This document shows positions 7,164 through 13,740 of a DNA stretch of 13,862 bases, piece by piece (the stretch's first letter is position 1; every line of letters starts with the position of its first letter). Under the pieces are notes generated by a model that saw nothing but the letters and a program-made list of their open reading frames with translations, had not been told where the DNA came from and searched no databases. The position numbers and the translations under genes were made by a program. The DNA is from Bacillota bacterium (GTDB taxonomy: Bacteria; Bacillota; UBA4882; UBA8346), in the NCBI GenBank assembly GCA_003501365.1, contig DNPP01000175.1, positions 7,537-21,398 on the forward strand, written 5' to 3'.

Positions 7164-7349
7164 ATGGACAGTATTCGTGCCAAAGAAATCATTGAATCCC
7201 ATGGAGTTATTGCAGTCAATTATCACGATTCCCCGGTCTGGATTGAACAAGTCAAGGATAAAGGGCAAGCAGAAGTCACAACTCTTGATACGAATCAAAG
7301 AATGGAAGTATCAGTGGATCAACTGGTTGAAAATGATTCCATCCTATAA
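7164..7349 (+). CDS. sspH: Small acid-soluble spore protein, H type
   Basis: This 61-residue protein begins MDSIRAKEIIESHGVIAVNY and continues with PVWIEQV and LDTNQRMEVSVDQL. That is the SspH family pattern (RAKEI-ES at the start, V-Y--P-(Y/W)I--V in the middle, a V---L ending), known from minor spore-core proteins of Bacillus and spore-forming Clostridia. Such proteins are made late in the forespore. AAAAGGAGA at 7147-7155 fixes the start; an in-frame ATG at 7086 lacks a site and adds unrelated residues. It implies the organism forms endospores. I could not identify a confident sigma-G promoter in the AT-rich upstream region. Confidence 0.85.
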   Translation: MDSIRAKEIIESHGVIAVNYHDSPVWIEQVKDKGQAEVTTLDTNQRMEVSVDQLVENDSIL

Positions 7350-7478
7350 CGAAGCTATCATTTTGGTTCACAGTTAATCCGGAAATACTGCTAAAGTTTT
7401 TTTACCAAGCGACGAAAATTGTAATACTTGGCACTCCGTGTGTCATATATATACATGCATACAAAGGAGATGAAGCAG

Positions 7479-7616
7479 ATGCCTAGGAAGGCGATAGAAC
7501 TGAACCTCGAAACTTCCAATCGGGCCGGTAATTTTCAGCAGATTGTAGGTTTAGCCGAAAAGCTGATTGAGTCCCTGGCAAGAAGGGTACACCAAGCCGA
7601 AAATATTTTAAAATAA
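7479..7616 (+). CDS. Small protein of unknown function, 45 aa
   Basis: The ATG at 7479 is preceded by AAAGGAGA at 7464-7470 with normal spacing, and the frame encodes 45 residues starting MPRKAIELNLETSNRAGN and ending with a likely amphipathic helix (QQIVGLAEKLIESLARRVHQ). No family is recognised. It follows sspH by 129 bases and could be another small sporulation-stage protein, but nothing in the sequence proves this. The good ribosome binding site and the possible hairpin after the stop support a real gene. Confidence 0.55.
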   Translation: MPRKAIELNLETSNRAGNFQQIVGLAEKLIESLARRVHQAENILK

Positions 7617-7635
7617 CTTATTTCTTTAATAGAAA

Positions 7636-7674
7636 TAACAGTTCGCGGGGGATTGGTAATCCGCGATTATTGTT
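7636..7674 (+). terminator. Weak hairpin after the 45-aa gene
   Basis: CGCGG (7644-7648) pairs with CCGCG (7661-7665), extended inward by ATT/AAT across a small bulge and outward by AACA/TGTT across an internal loop. The tail is only TGTTCACT, so termination would be inefficient. Confidence 0.35.
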
Positions 7675-7735
7675 CACTATCGTAATCTAGAATATTCACT
7701 AATTAAAAACGATCCAGCATCTTGAGCTTATTGAT

Positions 7736-7764
7736 TTGACAACTCCATTTCTCTGTGATATATT
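7736..7764 (+). promoter_or_regulatory. Sigma-A-type promoter of the cold-shock gene
   Basis: TTGACA at 7736-7741 and TATATT at 7759-7764 are separated by exactly 17 bases, a near-consensus housekeeping promoter. It would give a leader of about 55 bases before the cold-shock start codon. Confidence 0.8.
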
Positions 7765-7826
7765 AAATGAATACGTGGTTAAAGCTATGAAAGCATTTCC
7801 ATGATTTATTTAGGAGGAACGTATCA

Positions 7827-8024
7827 ATGCAAGGTAAAGTTAAATGGTTTAATTCAGAAAAAGGTTTTGGTTTTATTGAAAGAGAAGGTGGCGAAGATGT
7901 ATTTGTTCACTTCTCGGCCATTCAGATGGATGGTTACAAATCTTTAGAGGAAGGCCAAACGGTTGAATTCGATATTGTTAAAGGCGAACGCGGCCCTCAA
8001 GCTGCTAACGTCACGAAAGCATAA
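7827..8024 (+). CDS. Cold-shock protein, CspA/CspB family
   Basis: This 65-residue single cold-shock domain binds single-stranded RNA and DNA and acts as an RNA chaperone. It has MQGKVKWFNSEKGFGFI with RNP1 KGFGFI at 12-17, RNP2 VFVHF at 25-29, and the ending GPQAANV. Length and sequence are typical. AGGAGG at 7812-7817 sets the start. It has its own strong promoter at 7736 and a strong terminator at 8041, so it is monocistronic. Paralogues cannot be told apart by eye, so no letter is given. Confidence 0.97.
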   Translation: MQGKVKWFNSEKGFGFIEREGGEDVFVHFSAIQMDGYKSLEEGQTVEFDIVKGERGPQAANVTKA

Positions 8025-8040
8025 TTTTTCGAAGTAAACC

Positions 8041-8070
8041 AAAGCCCCGGTTAATACAAACCGGGGCTTT
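8041..8070 (+). terminator. Intrinsic terminator after the cold-shock gene
   Basis: AAAGCCCCGGTT (8041-8052) pairs perfectly with AACCGGGGCTTT (8059-8070) around a 6-base loop AATACA, giving a 12-bp stem, and T residues follow. It is 16 bases past the stop. Confidence 0.92.
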
Positions 8071-8078
8071 TAATTTAG

Positions 8079-8240
8079 ATATTTTTTTGGGATAATCCTT
8101 ATGCAGCGATAACCATCGCCGATGAACAGTTTCAGCTTAAAAAAGGAGAAATAATCGTCATGCCGGCCGGAGTCCCTCACGCATTGCATGCCGAAGAAAG
8201 ATTCAAGATGTTTCTGGTGGTTGTCTTCAGCCCGGAATAG
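8079..8240 (+). pseudogene. Cupin-domain C-terminal fragment
   Basis: An open frame with no proper start encodes ITIADEQFQLKKGEIIVMPA then GVPHALHAEERFKMFLVVVF and stops at 8238-8240. This is the second half of a small cupin: the G(D/E)-hh-hPAGVPHxh motif that supplies a metal-binding histidine is kept, but the first cupin motif (G-x5-HxH) is missing and a stop lies at 8076-8078. The fragment lies directly behind the cold-shock terminator, so the 5' half was lost. An internal ATG after AAAGGAG could start a 26-residue peptide, which I think is accidental. Confidence 0.65.
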
Positions 8241-8294
8241 CCCTAACCTCTAACCTGCGAATGTATTGGCGGCATCTTTAACCATTTACCCGTT

Positions 8295-9206
8295 TTACAG
8301 GGCAATATCGGTTCCGATTGGAAAGGGGACCACTACTTTCATCAAACATTCAACTACCCGGCGGCTATATTTCTGATCTGCATGGCTACGCAACTCTTTG
8401 AGGGCTATATGAGGCGGGGAGGCTTTTTTGTAAACCCGTTCGGCAGTCATGGCATCGAAAACATCAGCCACTGTTACAATTTTTGAGAAAGGATGAATCC
8501 CGGTTGATTTAAGCCCATAAGGATATCCACTGCCATCCTCTCTCTCATGATGCTGCAAAGCTAATGATGCCGTCAAAAATCCCATCGATTCCGTTTTTTG
8601 AATTAGTTCCGCTCCATAGAGCGGATGATTTTGCATTTCCGCATATTCTGATGCCGTCAATTTAGCCGGTTTATTTAAAATCTCAGGATTAATCCTCACT
8701 TTACCAATATCGTGTAATAAAGCTCCGGTCGCAATTAATTCCAGTTCATTTTGATTATATCCCATAGCAGAACCGATTAAAGTAGATATTACACAAACAT
8801 TTACAGAATGACTGAAAGTATAGTCGTCATGCATTTCAAGACTAAACATATTATATAGGGTATGCGAATTATCAAGAATATTCGCTACTATCTCATTAAC
8901 AACTTCATGAATCTTATCGGGAGCCATCTCCTCTTCAAGTTGGATTTGCTCAAAAGTCTCATGAAGAACTGTATATGCTTTAACCCTGGTTTTGGCTAAA
9001 ATGGGTTCATTAAACCCCTTTCCCTTCTCCACCGTTTCGGAGTCTTGGATATATATTTCGCAACACTTATAATGACTTATTTTTTCTATATAAAAGGGAG
9101 TCAGCTTAAAATTAGCAGGTAAAAGAATTCTGCCGTCAGTTGCACCTAAAACCGGTCTCGCCAAAACCATTCCTGGTTTTATTTCTTTCAAAGAAATCCT
9201 CTGCAT
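8295..9206 (-). CDS. HD-GYP domain c-di-GMP phosphodiesterase
   Basis: This 303-residue protein has an N-terminal region of about 110 residues (opening LKEIKPGMVLARPVLG, with LLP and LTPFYIEKI, common in Clostridial HD-GYP proteins) and a C-terminal HD-GYP domain. The metal and catalytic residues are complete: H133, HDIGK at 165-169, H194, HHE at 219-221, DGSGYP at 224-229 and D248 in VADVFDAMT. It should hydrolyse c-di-GMP to pGpG or GMP in the cytoplasm; no membrane segment or sensor domain is obvious. A c-di-GMP-I riboswitch lies in its leader, so the enzyme that removes the signal is controlled by the signal. The start at 9206 has AAAGGA upstream. Confidence 0.93.
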   Translation of the reverse strand: MQRISLKEIKPGMVLARPVLGATDGRILLPANFKLTPFYIEKISHYKCCEIYIQDSETVEKGKGFNEPILAKTRVKAYTVLHETFEQIQLEEEMAPDKIHEVVNEIVANILDNSHTLYNMFSLEMHDDYTFSHSVNVCVISTLIGSAMGYNQNELELIATGALLHDIGKVRINPEILNKPAKLTASEYAEMQNHPLYGAELIQKTESMGFLTASLALQHHEREDGSGYPYGLKSTGIHPFSKIVTVADVFDAMTAERVYKKASPPHIALKELRSHADQKYSRRVVECLMKVVVPFPIGTDIAL

Positions 9207-9280
9207 GGTAACAAATCCTTTGTCTTATATTGTTTATCAATAAAATCCGCAAAGTTTTATGAATTTTAGACAAAAAACAA

Positions 9281-9400
9281 CAACTTAATGAGGTAACCCG
9301 GCGGTCAAATGGCCAAACGTCCAACTAAATCGTTTTGGCTTTAGATCCGTGGCTTTGCGTCTCCAGCTTTTACTGGATTTGCGATTAACTACTAAGTTGC
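9281..9400 (-). promoter_or_regulatory. c-di-GMP-I (GEMM-I) riboswitch upstream of the HD-GYP gene
   Basis: Read on the minus strand, this has the GEMM-I core: GCAAATCCAG, an apical loop, CTGGAGACGCAAAGCC, ACGGATCTAAAGCC, a variable second arm, then GCCGGGTTACC. The closing P1 stem is CAACTTAGT (9399-9391) with ATTAAGTTG (9289-9281), 9 bp with one G-U. A T-rich run (TTGTTTTTTGTC) follows immediately. The HD-GYP start lies about 75 bases further on. It closely matches the second copy at 13397-13534. The rest of the 363-base gap (9401-9569) is AT-rich with no gene; I could not place a confident promoter. Confidence 0.9.
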
Positions 9401-9569
9401 CGTATATAGCAACCAAATTATTCATTTATATTTCTTAATTAATTACTCAGTTGTACTCCTAAATTGATACATCTAAACTAAATTCCATTATATTATTTGT
9501 TTTTTACCTCCATATTTCCTCAATGTTTCATTATTGTTAAATTTGTTGTAAAATTTTTCTAATGCCGCC

Positions 9570-10061
9570 TTATCGATACATTCCAATCAACAAGTTAATT
9601 GCTGTCGCGGTTTTGAAGTATTTGCTCTGAATGTTTTCAATCTGAGCCGGTTGCATTTGATCCTCAAAAATATTGACCAAAAAATCCGCTTCCACTAAGA
9701 TTTGGAAGTCAAGTGCGTCAATTTTATGATAGCTATGATGATGGCCAATCAGATAACAAACCCGTTCAGTCTCTGTCTCTGACAAGTTTAAATCCGCTAA
9801 CAATTCGCGGGCAATATCGGGCCCCAGTAATTCTTGATAAGTGCCCGCAGTGGACTGATACTGCTTTTCAGCTTCTTTGATCCCGATATCATGTAACAAC
9901 GCGGCTATCTCCAGGAGAGTGAGCTGCTCCGAAGAGAGCTTTTCCAAAGTCGCAATATGCTTTGTAAAACCATAGACTTTTAAAGCATGATTAATACGCC
10001 TTACATCATGGCCAAAATATTGAATCATTTTAAGGGCAACTGCAGCCGGACTATTATTCAT
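9570..10061 (-). CDS. HD-domain phosphohydrolase-like protein
   Basis: This 163-residue protein has the HD metal-site pattern: H25 (RINHALKVYG), HD at 57-58 (ALLHDIG), HH at 107-108 (IGHHHSYH) and D126 (EADFLVN). Single-domain HD proteins of this size hydrolyse nucleotide or other phosphate esters; the substrate is unknown and the GYP motif is absent. The start MNNSPAAVALK at 10061 fits the family and has AAGGAG upstream at somewhat long spacing. A start at 10118 is also open but would overlap the previous gene by 28 bases and lacks a binding site. It lies 29 bases after the CPBP gene in one transcript. Confidence 0.85.
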   Translation of the reverse strand: MNNSPAAVALKMIQYFGHDVRRINHALKVYGFTKHIATLEKLSSEQLTLLEIAALLHDIGIKEAEKQYQSTAGTYQELLGPDIARELLADLNLSETETERVCYLIGHHHSYHKIDALDFQILVEADFLVNIFEDQMQPAQIENIQSKYFKTATAINLLIGMYR

Positions 10062-10090
10062 TGGAAAAAGCACGCTCCTTGCGTTGAATA

Positions 10091-10858
10091 TTATATCCTC
10101 TTCATATACAGCCACCATACGAGATTAGTGAGCGTATGGCTTATCATCGTATAAAGCATACTACCGGTCAAGCTATACACTAGGCAATAGCCAAATCCAG
10201 CAAGGGTAGAAACAATCACCATTTTCCAGCCGGCATAATTGATATGGCCCAACCCGAAAATTACTGAACTAAGAATTAATGCCGCCCCATACTTGGGGAA
10301 AAACTGGGCTAAGTATCCGTAAATCAACCCCCGGAAGAGAACTTCCTGAGTCAAGGCTACAAAGAAAAACATATAAACCGTAATAATGAATGCCGTCCTC
10401 CAATCCACCCGACGCCAAGATAGTCGTAGAAATCTCAATTTCCAAGCCACAAATACATCGATTACCACAATAGCAGTGGTAATGCCGATAGTCGTAAACA
10501 AGGCCCGATAATCAAGACAAAAATCAAAGTTTATTGGTATTTTTCGGTACAAAAGAAAAAACCAAAACAGACCCATAAAGAGCATTCGATAAATTAATTC
10601 GAATTCTGCTAAACCAGCCTGTTTAATCAGGGGAATAGCATAAAATCTATCCAGCATCCACACATACATCATACCCCAGATTAGGAAATCCAGCAGGTGA
10701 AATCTTCCCGTATTTGATGAAAGGCTGATCATTTTCAACAGCACTAAGGAGTATGCCATTACAAATATCGAGGTCAGTATTCGATTTTTTATAAATGCCA
10801 TTTCCGGCACTAAACATAACATTATTCCAATTAAAATCAAGCTGATAATGATTGCCAT
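10091..10858 (-). CDS. CPBP (CAAX/Abi-type) intramembrane metalloprotease-like protein
   Basis: This 255-residue multi-pass membrane protein has about seven or eight hydrophobic segments. The three CPBP motifs are in the C-terminal half: QEVLFRG (171-177) for EExxxR, FGLGH (201-205) for FxxxH, and HTLTN (241-245) for HxxxN/D. Family members are related to Rce1 CAAX proteases and act in peptide processing or bacteriocin self-immunity. The first Glu of EExxxR is Gln here, so proteolytic activity is doubtful. The start has AAAGGGA upstream, and the HD-domain gene follows in the same operon. Confidence 0.85.
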   Translation of the reverse strand: MAIIISLILIGIMLCLVPEMAFIKNRILTSIFVMAYSLVLLKMISLSSNTGRFHLLDFLIWGMMYVWMLDRFYAIPLIKQAGLAEFELIYRMLFMGLFWFFLLYRKIPINFDFCLDYRALFTTIGITTAIVVIDVFVAWKLRFLRLSWRRVDWRTAFIITVYMFFFVALTQEVLFRGLIYGYLAQFFPKYGAALILSSVIFGLGHINYAGWKMVIVSTLAGFGYCLVYSLTGSMLYTMISHTLTNLVWWLYMKRI

Positions 10859-11013
10859 CGTAATATCCCTTTAATTAATAATTTTACACTAATTATCTAT
10901 TCCTATCATTTGTTATTATATATTTTATCAAAATATCTAACCCGGTTATTTTCATTCTTCGTTTGCCCTTGGCCGGCTTGCTTGGTAGGGGTGGCCGACT
11001 ACTTAATAAAAAA

Positions 11014-11040
11014 ACCCGCTAAAGAGCGAGTTTTTATTTT
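11014..11040. terminator. Bidirectional terminator
   Basis: ACCCGCT (11014-11020) pairs with AGCGAGT (11025-11031), one G-U, loop AAAG. On the minus strand it is followed by seven T residues and ends the hendecad-repeat gene transcript; on the plus strand TTTTATTTTTTT follows. A nearby copy of the arm, TTTAGCGGGC near 11050, could form an alternative stem. Confidence 0.75.
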
Positions 11041-11064
11041 TTTCATGCTATTTAGCGGGCTTAG

Positions 11065-11394
11065 CTACTTTGGGGGTCGTTTAAAAATATTTACAAAGTC
11101 TTGTTTAACAGTTTGAAAGCCATTTTTCACCCCATGTTTAATATTTCTCCCGGTTTGTCCGGTCTTGGTTTTCACATCCCTAGAACCATGAACTACCCCG
11201 TGTTTAATATTTCTGCCGGTTTTTTTAGTTTCAGTTTTCACATCTCGAAAAGCATTGATAATGCCTTGCTTGACTGCGACAAAAAAATTTTTGGGTTTGC
11301 CCGAGTTATTTGAAGTGTTTGCAAAACCGGGAACCGTCAACAGCAAAGAAAGTAGCCCGATTAAAATGAATAAACCGATCAATCGATATTTCAT
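11065..11394 (-). CDS. Exported small protein with six 11-residue repeats
   Basis: This 109-residue protein begins with a signal peptide (MKYR, hydrophobic 5-22, probable cleavage after GFA at residue 25). Residues 39-104 divide into six 11-residue units, each with Val/Ile at position 3 and Lys at position 4: VAVKQGIINAF, RDVKTETKKTG, RNIKHGVVHGS, RDVKTKTGQTG, RNIKHGVKNGF, QTVKQDFVNIF. Units 2-3 and 4-5 form a 22-residue duplication that is also visible in the DNA as a 66-base tandem repeat. Hendecads of this kind make amphipathic helices in LEA-like and lipid-surface-binding proteins. The mature part is strongly basic, so binding to membranes, cell wall or nucleic acid is plausible. No known family is recognised. 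A terminator lies downstream. Confidence 0.75.
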   Translation of the reverse strand: MKYRLIGLFILIGLLSLLLTVPGFANTSNNSGKPKNFFVAVKQGIINAFRDVKTETKKTGRNIKHGVVHGSRDVKTKTGQTGRNIKHGVKNGFQTVKQDFVNIFKRPPK

Positions 11395-11493
11395 TTACAC
11401 CATCCCATTTTAAAACAAATCTTTTTTCTATTATACAGGAATATCCAATCAATGTATATATTCGGAGTTCAATTCGAGATCAGTAGCTGCATC

Positions 11494-11511
11494 AAAAAAA
11501 GTTGGTGCAAC
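11494..11511 (-). terminator. Possible weak terminator after the chemoreceptor gene
   Basis: On the minus strand GTTG-CAC-CAAC (11511-11501) is followed by seven T residues (11500-11494). The stem is only 4 bp, so this is tentative. Nothing else is seen in the 241-base gap between 11395 and 11635. Confidence 0.25.
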
Positions 11512-11635
11512 GGGCAAGACGCGCTAATAATCCAAGAAATGAAACAGTTCTCCATCCATTTATCGTTTTTCCGCAATCTGAATCCTGCAGTAAATTGCCG
11601 CTGCAATAAGGATAAAGTATCTATTCAGAGGGGTT

Positions 11636-13282
11636 CTAAAACTTATGCGCATCCTGCTCCAATGGAATTACATCTTCAGGTACAATCACTGTCGTTTTTG
11701 CTTTATCCGCGAGTAAAGTATCATAGTGAATTGCATCGTGCAACCCCTCATTCCGACGAGTTGCCCCAATCATTCTGGCGGGTTGTTCGGAATGAAAACC
11801 ACAATGATGCGTATCACGACTGTTATTGATCTTTCGTGTCTTTAACACACCTTTTGCGCCATTCGCCAAACTTGTGAGTTCAGCGACAATTTCCCTCATA
11901 CTTTCCGCTTGAGCAAATAACTCCTCAGCGGCTGATGCACTCTCTTCAGCATTGGCGGCGTTTTGACCAGTCACACTTTCCATCTGCGTCATTGCTTTGG
12001 TTACTTGTTCAACTCCCTGAGCTTGTTCTTCACTGGCGGCCGAGATCTCATTCATCAATTCGTTAACCTTTTTGGCATTTTCCGTTATCTCTGTTAATGC
12101 TTTGCGCACCCCTTCGGCAACTATGACTCCTGTATTGGAAAGTTCAATATTTGATTCAATGATGGTTGCAGTATCTTTAGCCGCTTGCGCGCTTCGTCCA
12201 GCCAAATTTCGCACTTCTTCCGCTACTACCGAAAATCCCAGTCCGGCATCTCCGGCACGGGCTGCTTCAATCGCCGCGTTCAGGGCCAAAATATTGGTTT
12301 GAAAAGCTATATCATCAATAACTTTAATAATCTTGGCAATTTCAGCGCTGGATTTCTTCATGTCCTCCAGCGAATTCATCATTTGTCGCATCTCAATATT
12401 GCCCTTACCGGCTGATTCCGTAGCTTGTCTAGATAGTTCAACCGCTTGAAGCGTATTAACTGAAGTCTGTTCAAGCATGGAGGCCGCTTCTTGCAGCGTT
12501 GATGAGGTTTCTTCAATTGATGCCGCTTGCTCGGTACTTCCTTGGGATAATTGTCCGGCCGATGCGGACAGTTGATTGGAAGCGGCAGCTACCTGCCCCG
12601 CTCCTTGATTTAGCTGGTTAGCTATATGATTGACCGGTTTAGTGATACTGCGGGTTATGTAATAGGTAACCGCCATTCCCAAACCGACGGCACATCCGCC
12701 TAATATCGTCATCAGTAATATCATCATGTGGCTGGTCCGGTTCGCGTCGGCCAAATCGTTTTTATTGCTATCTTCCTGCAAATTGATAGCCTGTTTCAAC
12801 GCAGCCAGCCATTCCCGGCAGGCAGGTCCAGCTTCCGTGGTGACTAAAGCTATGGCCGCGGTCTTTTGATTTGCCATGGCCAATTGGATTACCTGATCAT
12901 TTAATGACTTGGCAGGACCGGCAACTTCAACAATTTTAGCCCGGAGAAGTTTTCCTTGGGCAGTGGCTGAAGTTTGTTCAATCTTTCTTTCCAACTCATC
13001 GTAGCTTGTCCGGATTTTTTCGATCTTTTCTACTTCTTGCTGTCTGTTAAGAGGATCATCTACTAAAGCGATTGTTTTTATGGAGTCATTCACTTCAAGG
13101 ATGCATTCTTGCATATTATTATATAAAGTTAATTTATAAACATTATAATCTACAATTGCTTTCATTTTACCATCGATGCGCTTCAAACCAAATAATGCCA
13201 ATACCACGATGATCACGATAATTGCAAGCATACTACCAAAGCCAATCGTTAAGCGGGTTTTAATTTTCATATTGCCCTTCAT
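11636..13282 (-). CDS. Methyl-accepting chemotaxis protein
   Basis: This 548-residue transmembrane chemoreceptor has TM1 at about 12-32, an extracellular helical region (about 33-184, four-helix-bundle type with no other recognisable sensor), TM2 at about 185-209, a HAMP-like RSITKPVNHIANQLN, and a long signalling coiled coil. The kinase-contact tip IDDIAFQTNILALNAAIEAA with ARAGDAGLGFSVVAEEVRNL is intact. The C-terminus continues into a polar linker ending PEDVIPLEQDAHKF, a tail form seen on some receptors. It should control CheA through CheW in response to an unknown ligand. A c-di-GMP-I riboswitch and a 21-codon upstream ORF precede it, so expression follows c-di-GMP. Two start codons four residues apart are both possible. 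Confidence 0.95.
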   Translation of the reverse strand: MKGNMKIKTRLTIGFGSMLAIIVIIVVLALFGLKRIDGKMKAIVDYNVYKLTLYNNMQECILEVNDSIKTIALVDDPLNRQQEVEKIEKIRTSYDELERKIEQTSATAQGKLLRAKIVEVAGPAKSLNDQVIQLAMANQKTAAIALVTTEAGPACREWLAALKQAINLQEDSNKNDLADANRTSHMMILLMTILGGCAVGLGMAVTYYITRSITKPVNHIANQLNQGAGQVAAASNQLSASAGQLSQGSTEQAASIEETSSTLQEAASMLEQTSVNTLQAVELSRQATESAGKGNIEMRQMMNSLEDMKKSSAEIAKIIKVIDDIAFQTNILALNAAIEAARAGDAGLGFSVVAEEVRNLAGRSAQAAKDTATIIESNIELSNTGVIVAEGVRKALTEITENAKKVNELMNEISAASEEQAQGVEQVTKAMTQMESVTGQNAANAEESASAAEELFAQAESMREIVAELTSLANGAKGVLKTRKINNSRDTHHCGFHSEQPARMIGATRRNEGLHDAIHYDTLLADKAKTTVIVPEDVIPLEQDAHKF

Positions 13283-13283
13283 C

Positions 13284-13349
13284 TTATCTCATCTCCATTT
13301 GTCTTTGATGCATACTGTTCCCAAAGATATTGCGCATTTTGTTCTCCAT
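13284..13349 (-). CDS. 21-codon upstream ORF before the chemoreceptor
   Basis: After the riboswitch the leader has AAGGAGG, six bases then an ATG at 13349, opening MENKMRNIFGNSMHQRQMEM then R and TAA at 13286-13284. One base later comes the chemoreceptor ATG (TAAGATG). The upstream ORF has a better ribosome binding site than the receptor gene, whose GGAG lies inside the ORF. Ribosomes finishing it would be placed on the receptor start, a classic coupling layout. The peptide itself resembles nothing known, so its translation may matter more than its product. Confidence 0.5.
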   Translation of the reverse strand: MENKMRNIFGNSMHQRQMEMR

Positions 13350-13396
13350 AAAGACCTCCTTCATCCTCAAAGAATAGTCTTACTAATAAAATAAAA

Positions 13397-13534
13397 GCAA
13401 CCTAATTTAGGAAACCCGGCGATCAAAATGGCGTTACCCAATTCTATTCCCGATGAACAAAATTGGTTTCAGCTTTAGACCCGTGGCTTTGCGTCTCCAG
13501 CTTTCACTGGATTTGCCAGTATCTACTATGTTGC
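13397..13534 (-). promoter_or_regulatory. c-di-GMP-I (GEMM-I) riboswitch upstream of the chemoreceptor
   Basis: The minus strand has GGCAAATCCAG, a GAAA tetraloop, CTGGAGACGCAAAGCC, ACGGGTCTAAAGC, a longer second arm than copy 1, then GCCGGGTTTCC. The closing stem is GCAACATAGT (13534-13525) with ATTAGGTTGC (13406-13397), with one mismatch, and TTTTATTTTATT follows directly. The GAAA tetraloop and CGCAAAGCC segment match the known aptamer fold. Between it and the receptor lie only the upstream ORF and AT-rich sequence; 13535-13740 holds no gene that I can see. Confidence 0.92.
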
Positions 13535-13740
13535 ACTCGAAACAATTAAAATTTTGAAAGCACTTCAAATTTAGTTACTTGATTTATAATAGTTTTAATT
13601 ATATAGCCCGAATATAAATTTTATGTTTCATTATTATCAATTATGGAAGACAATTAACAACTAATTTACAACCGCAGTTCTTGCTTTATTTCCTTATTCT
13701 TTATAATAATTTGACTATGTGTTGATATTGTGAACAAAAG

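Noticed and set aside
7053..7298. Minus-strand 81-residue frame opposite sspH
   Set aside because: It mirrors sspH on the other strand, lacks a ribosome binding site and resembles no protein.
10062..10118. Longer HD-domain protein starting at ATG 10118
   Set aside because: It overlaps the CPBP gene end by 28 bases and has no ribosome binding site; MNNSPAAVALK at 10061 fits the family and lies after AAGGAG.
11452..11829. Plus-strand 125-residue frame across the end of the chemoreceptor gene
   Set aside because: It overlaps the conserved receptor C-terminus on the other strand, and its product looks random.
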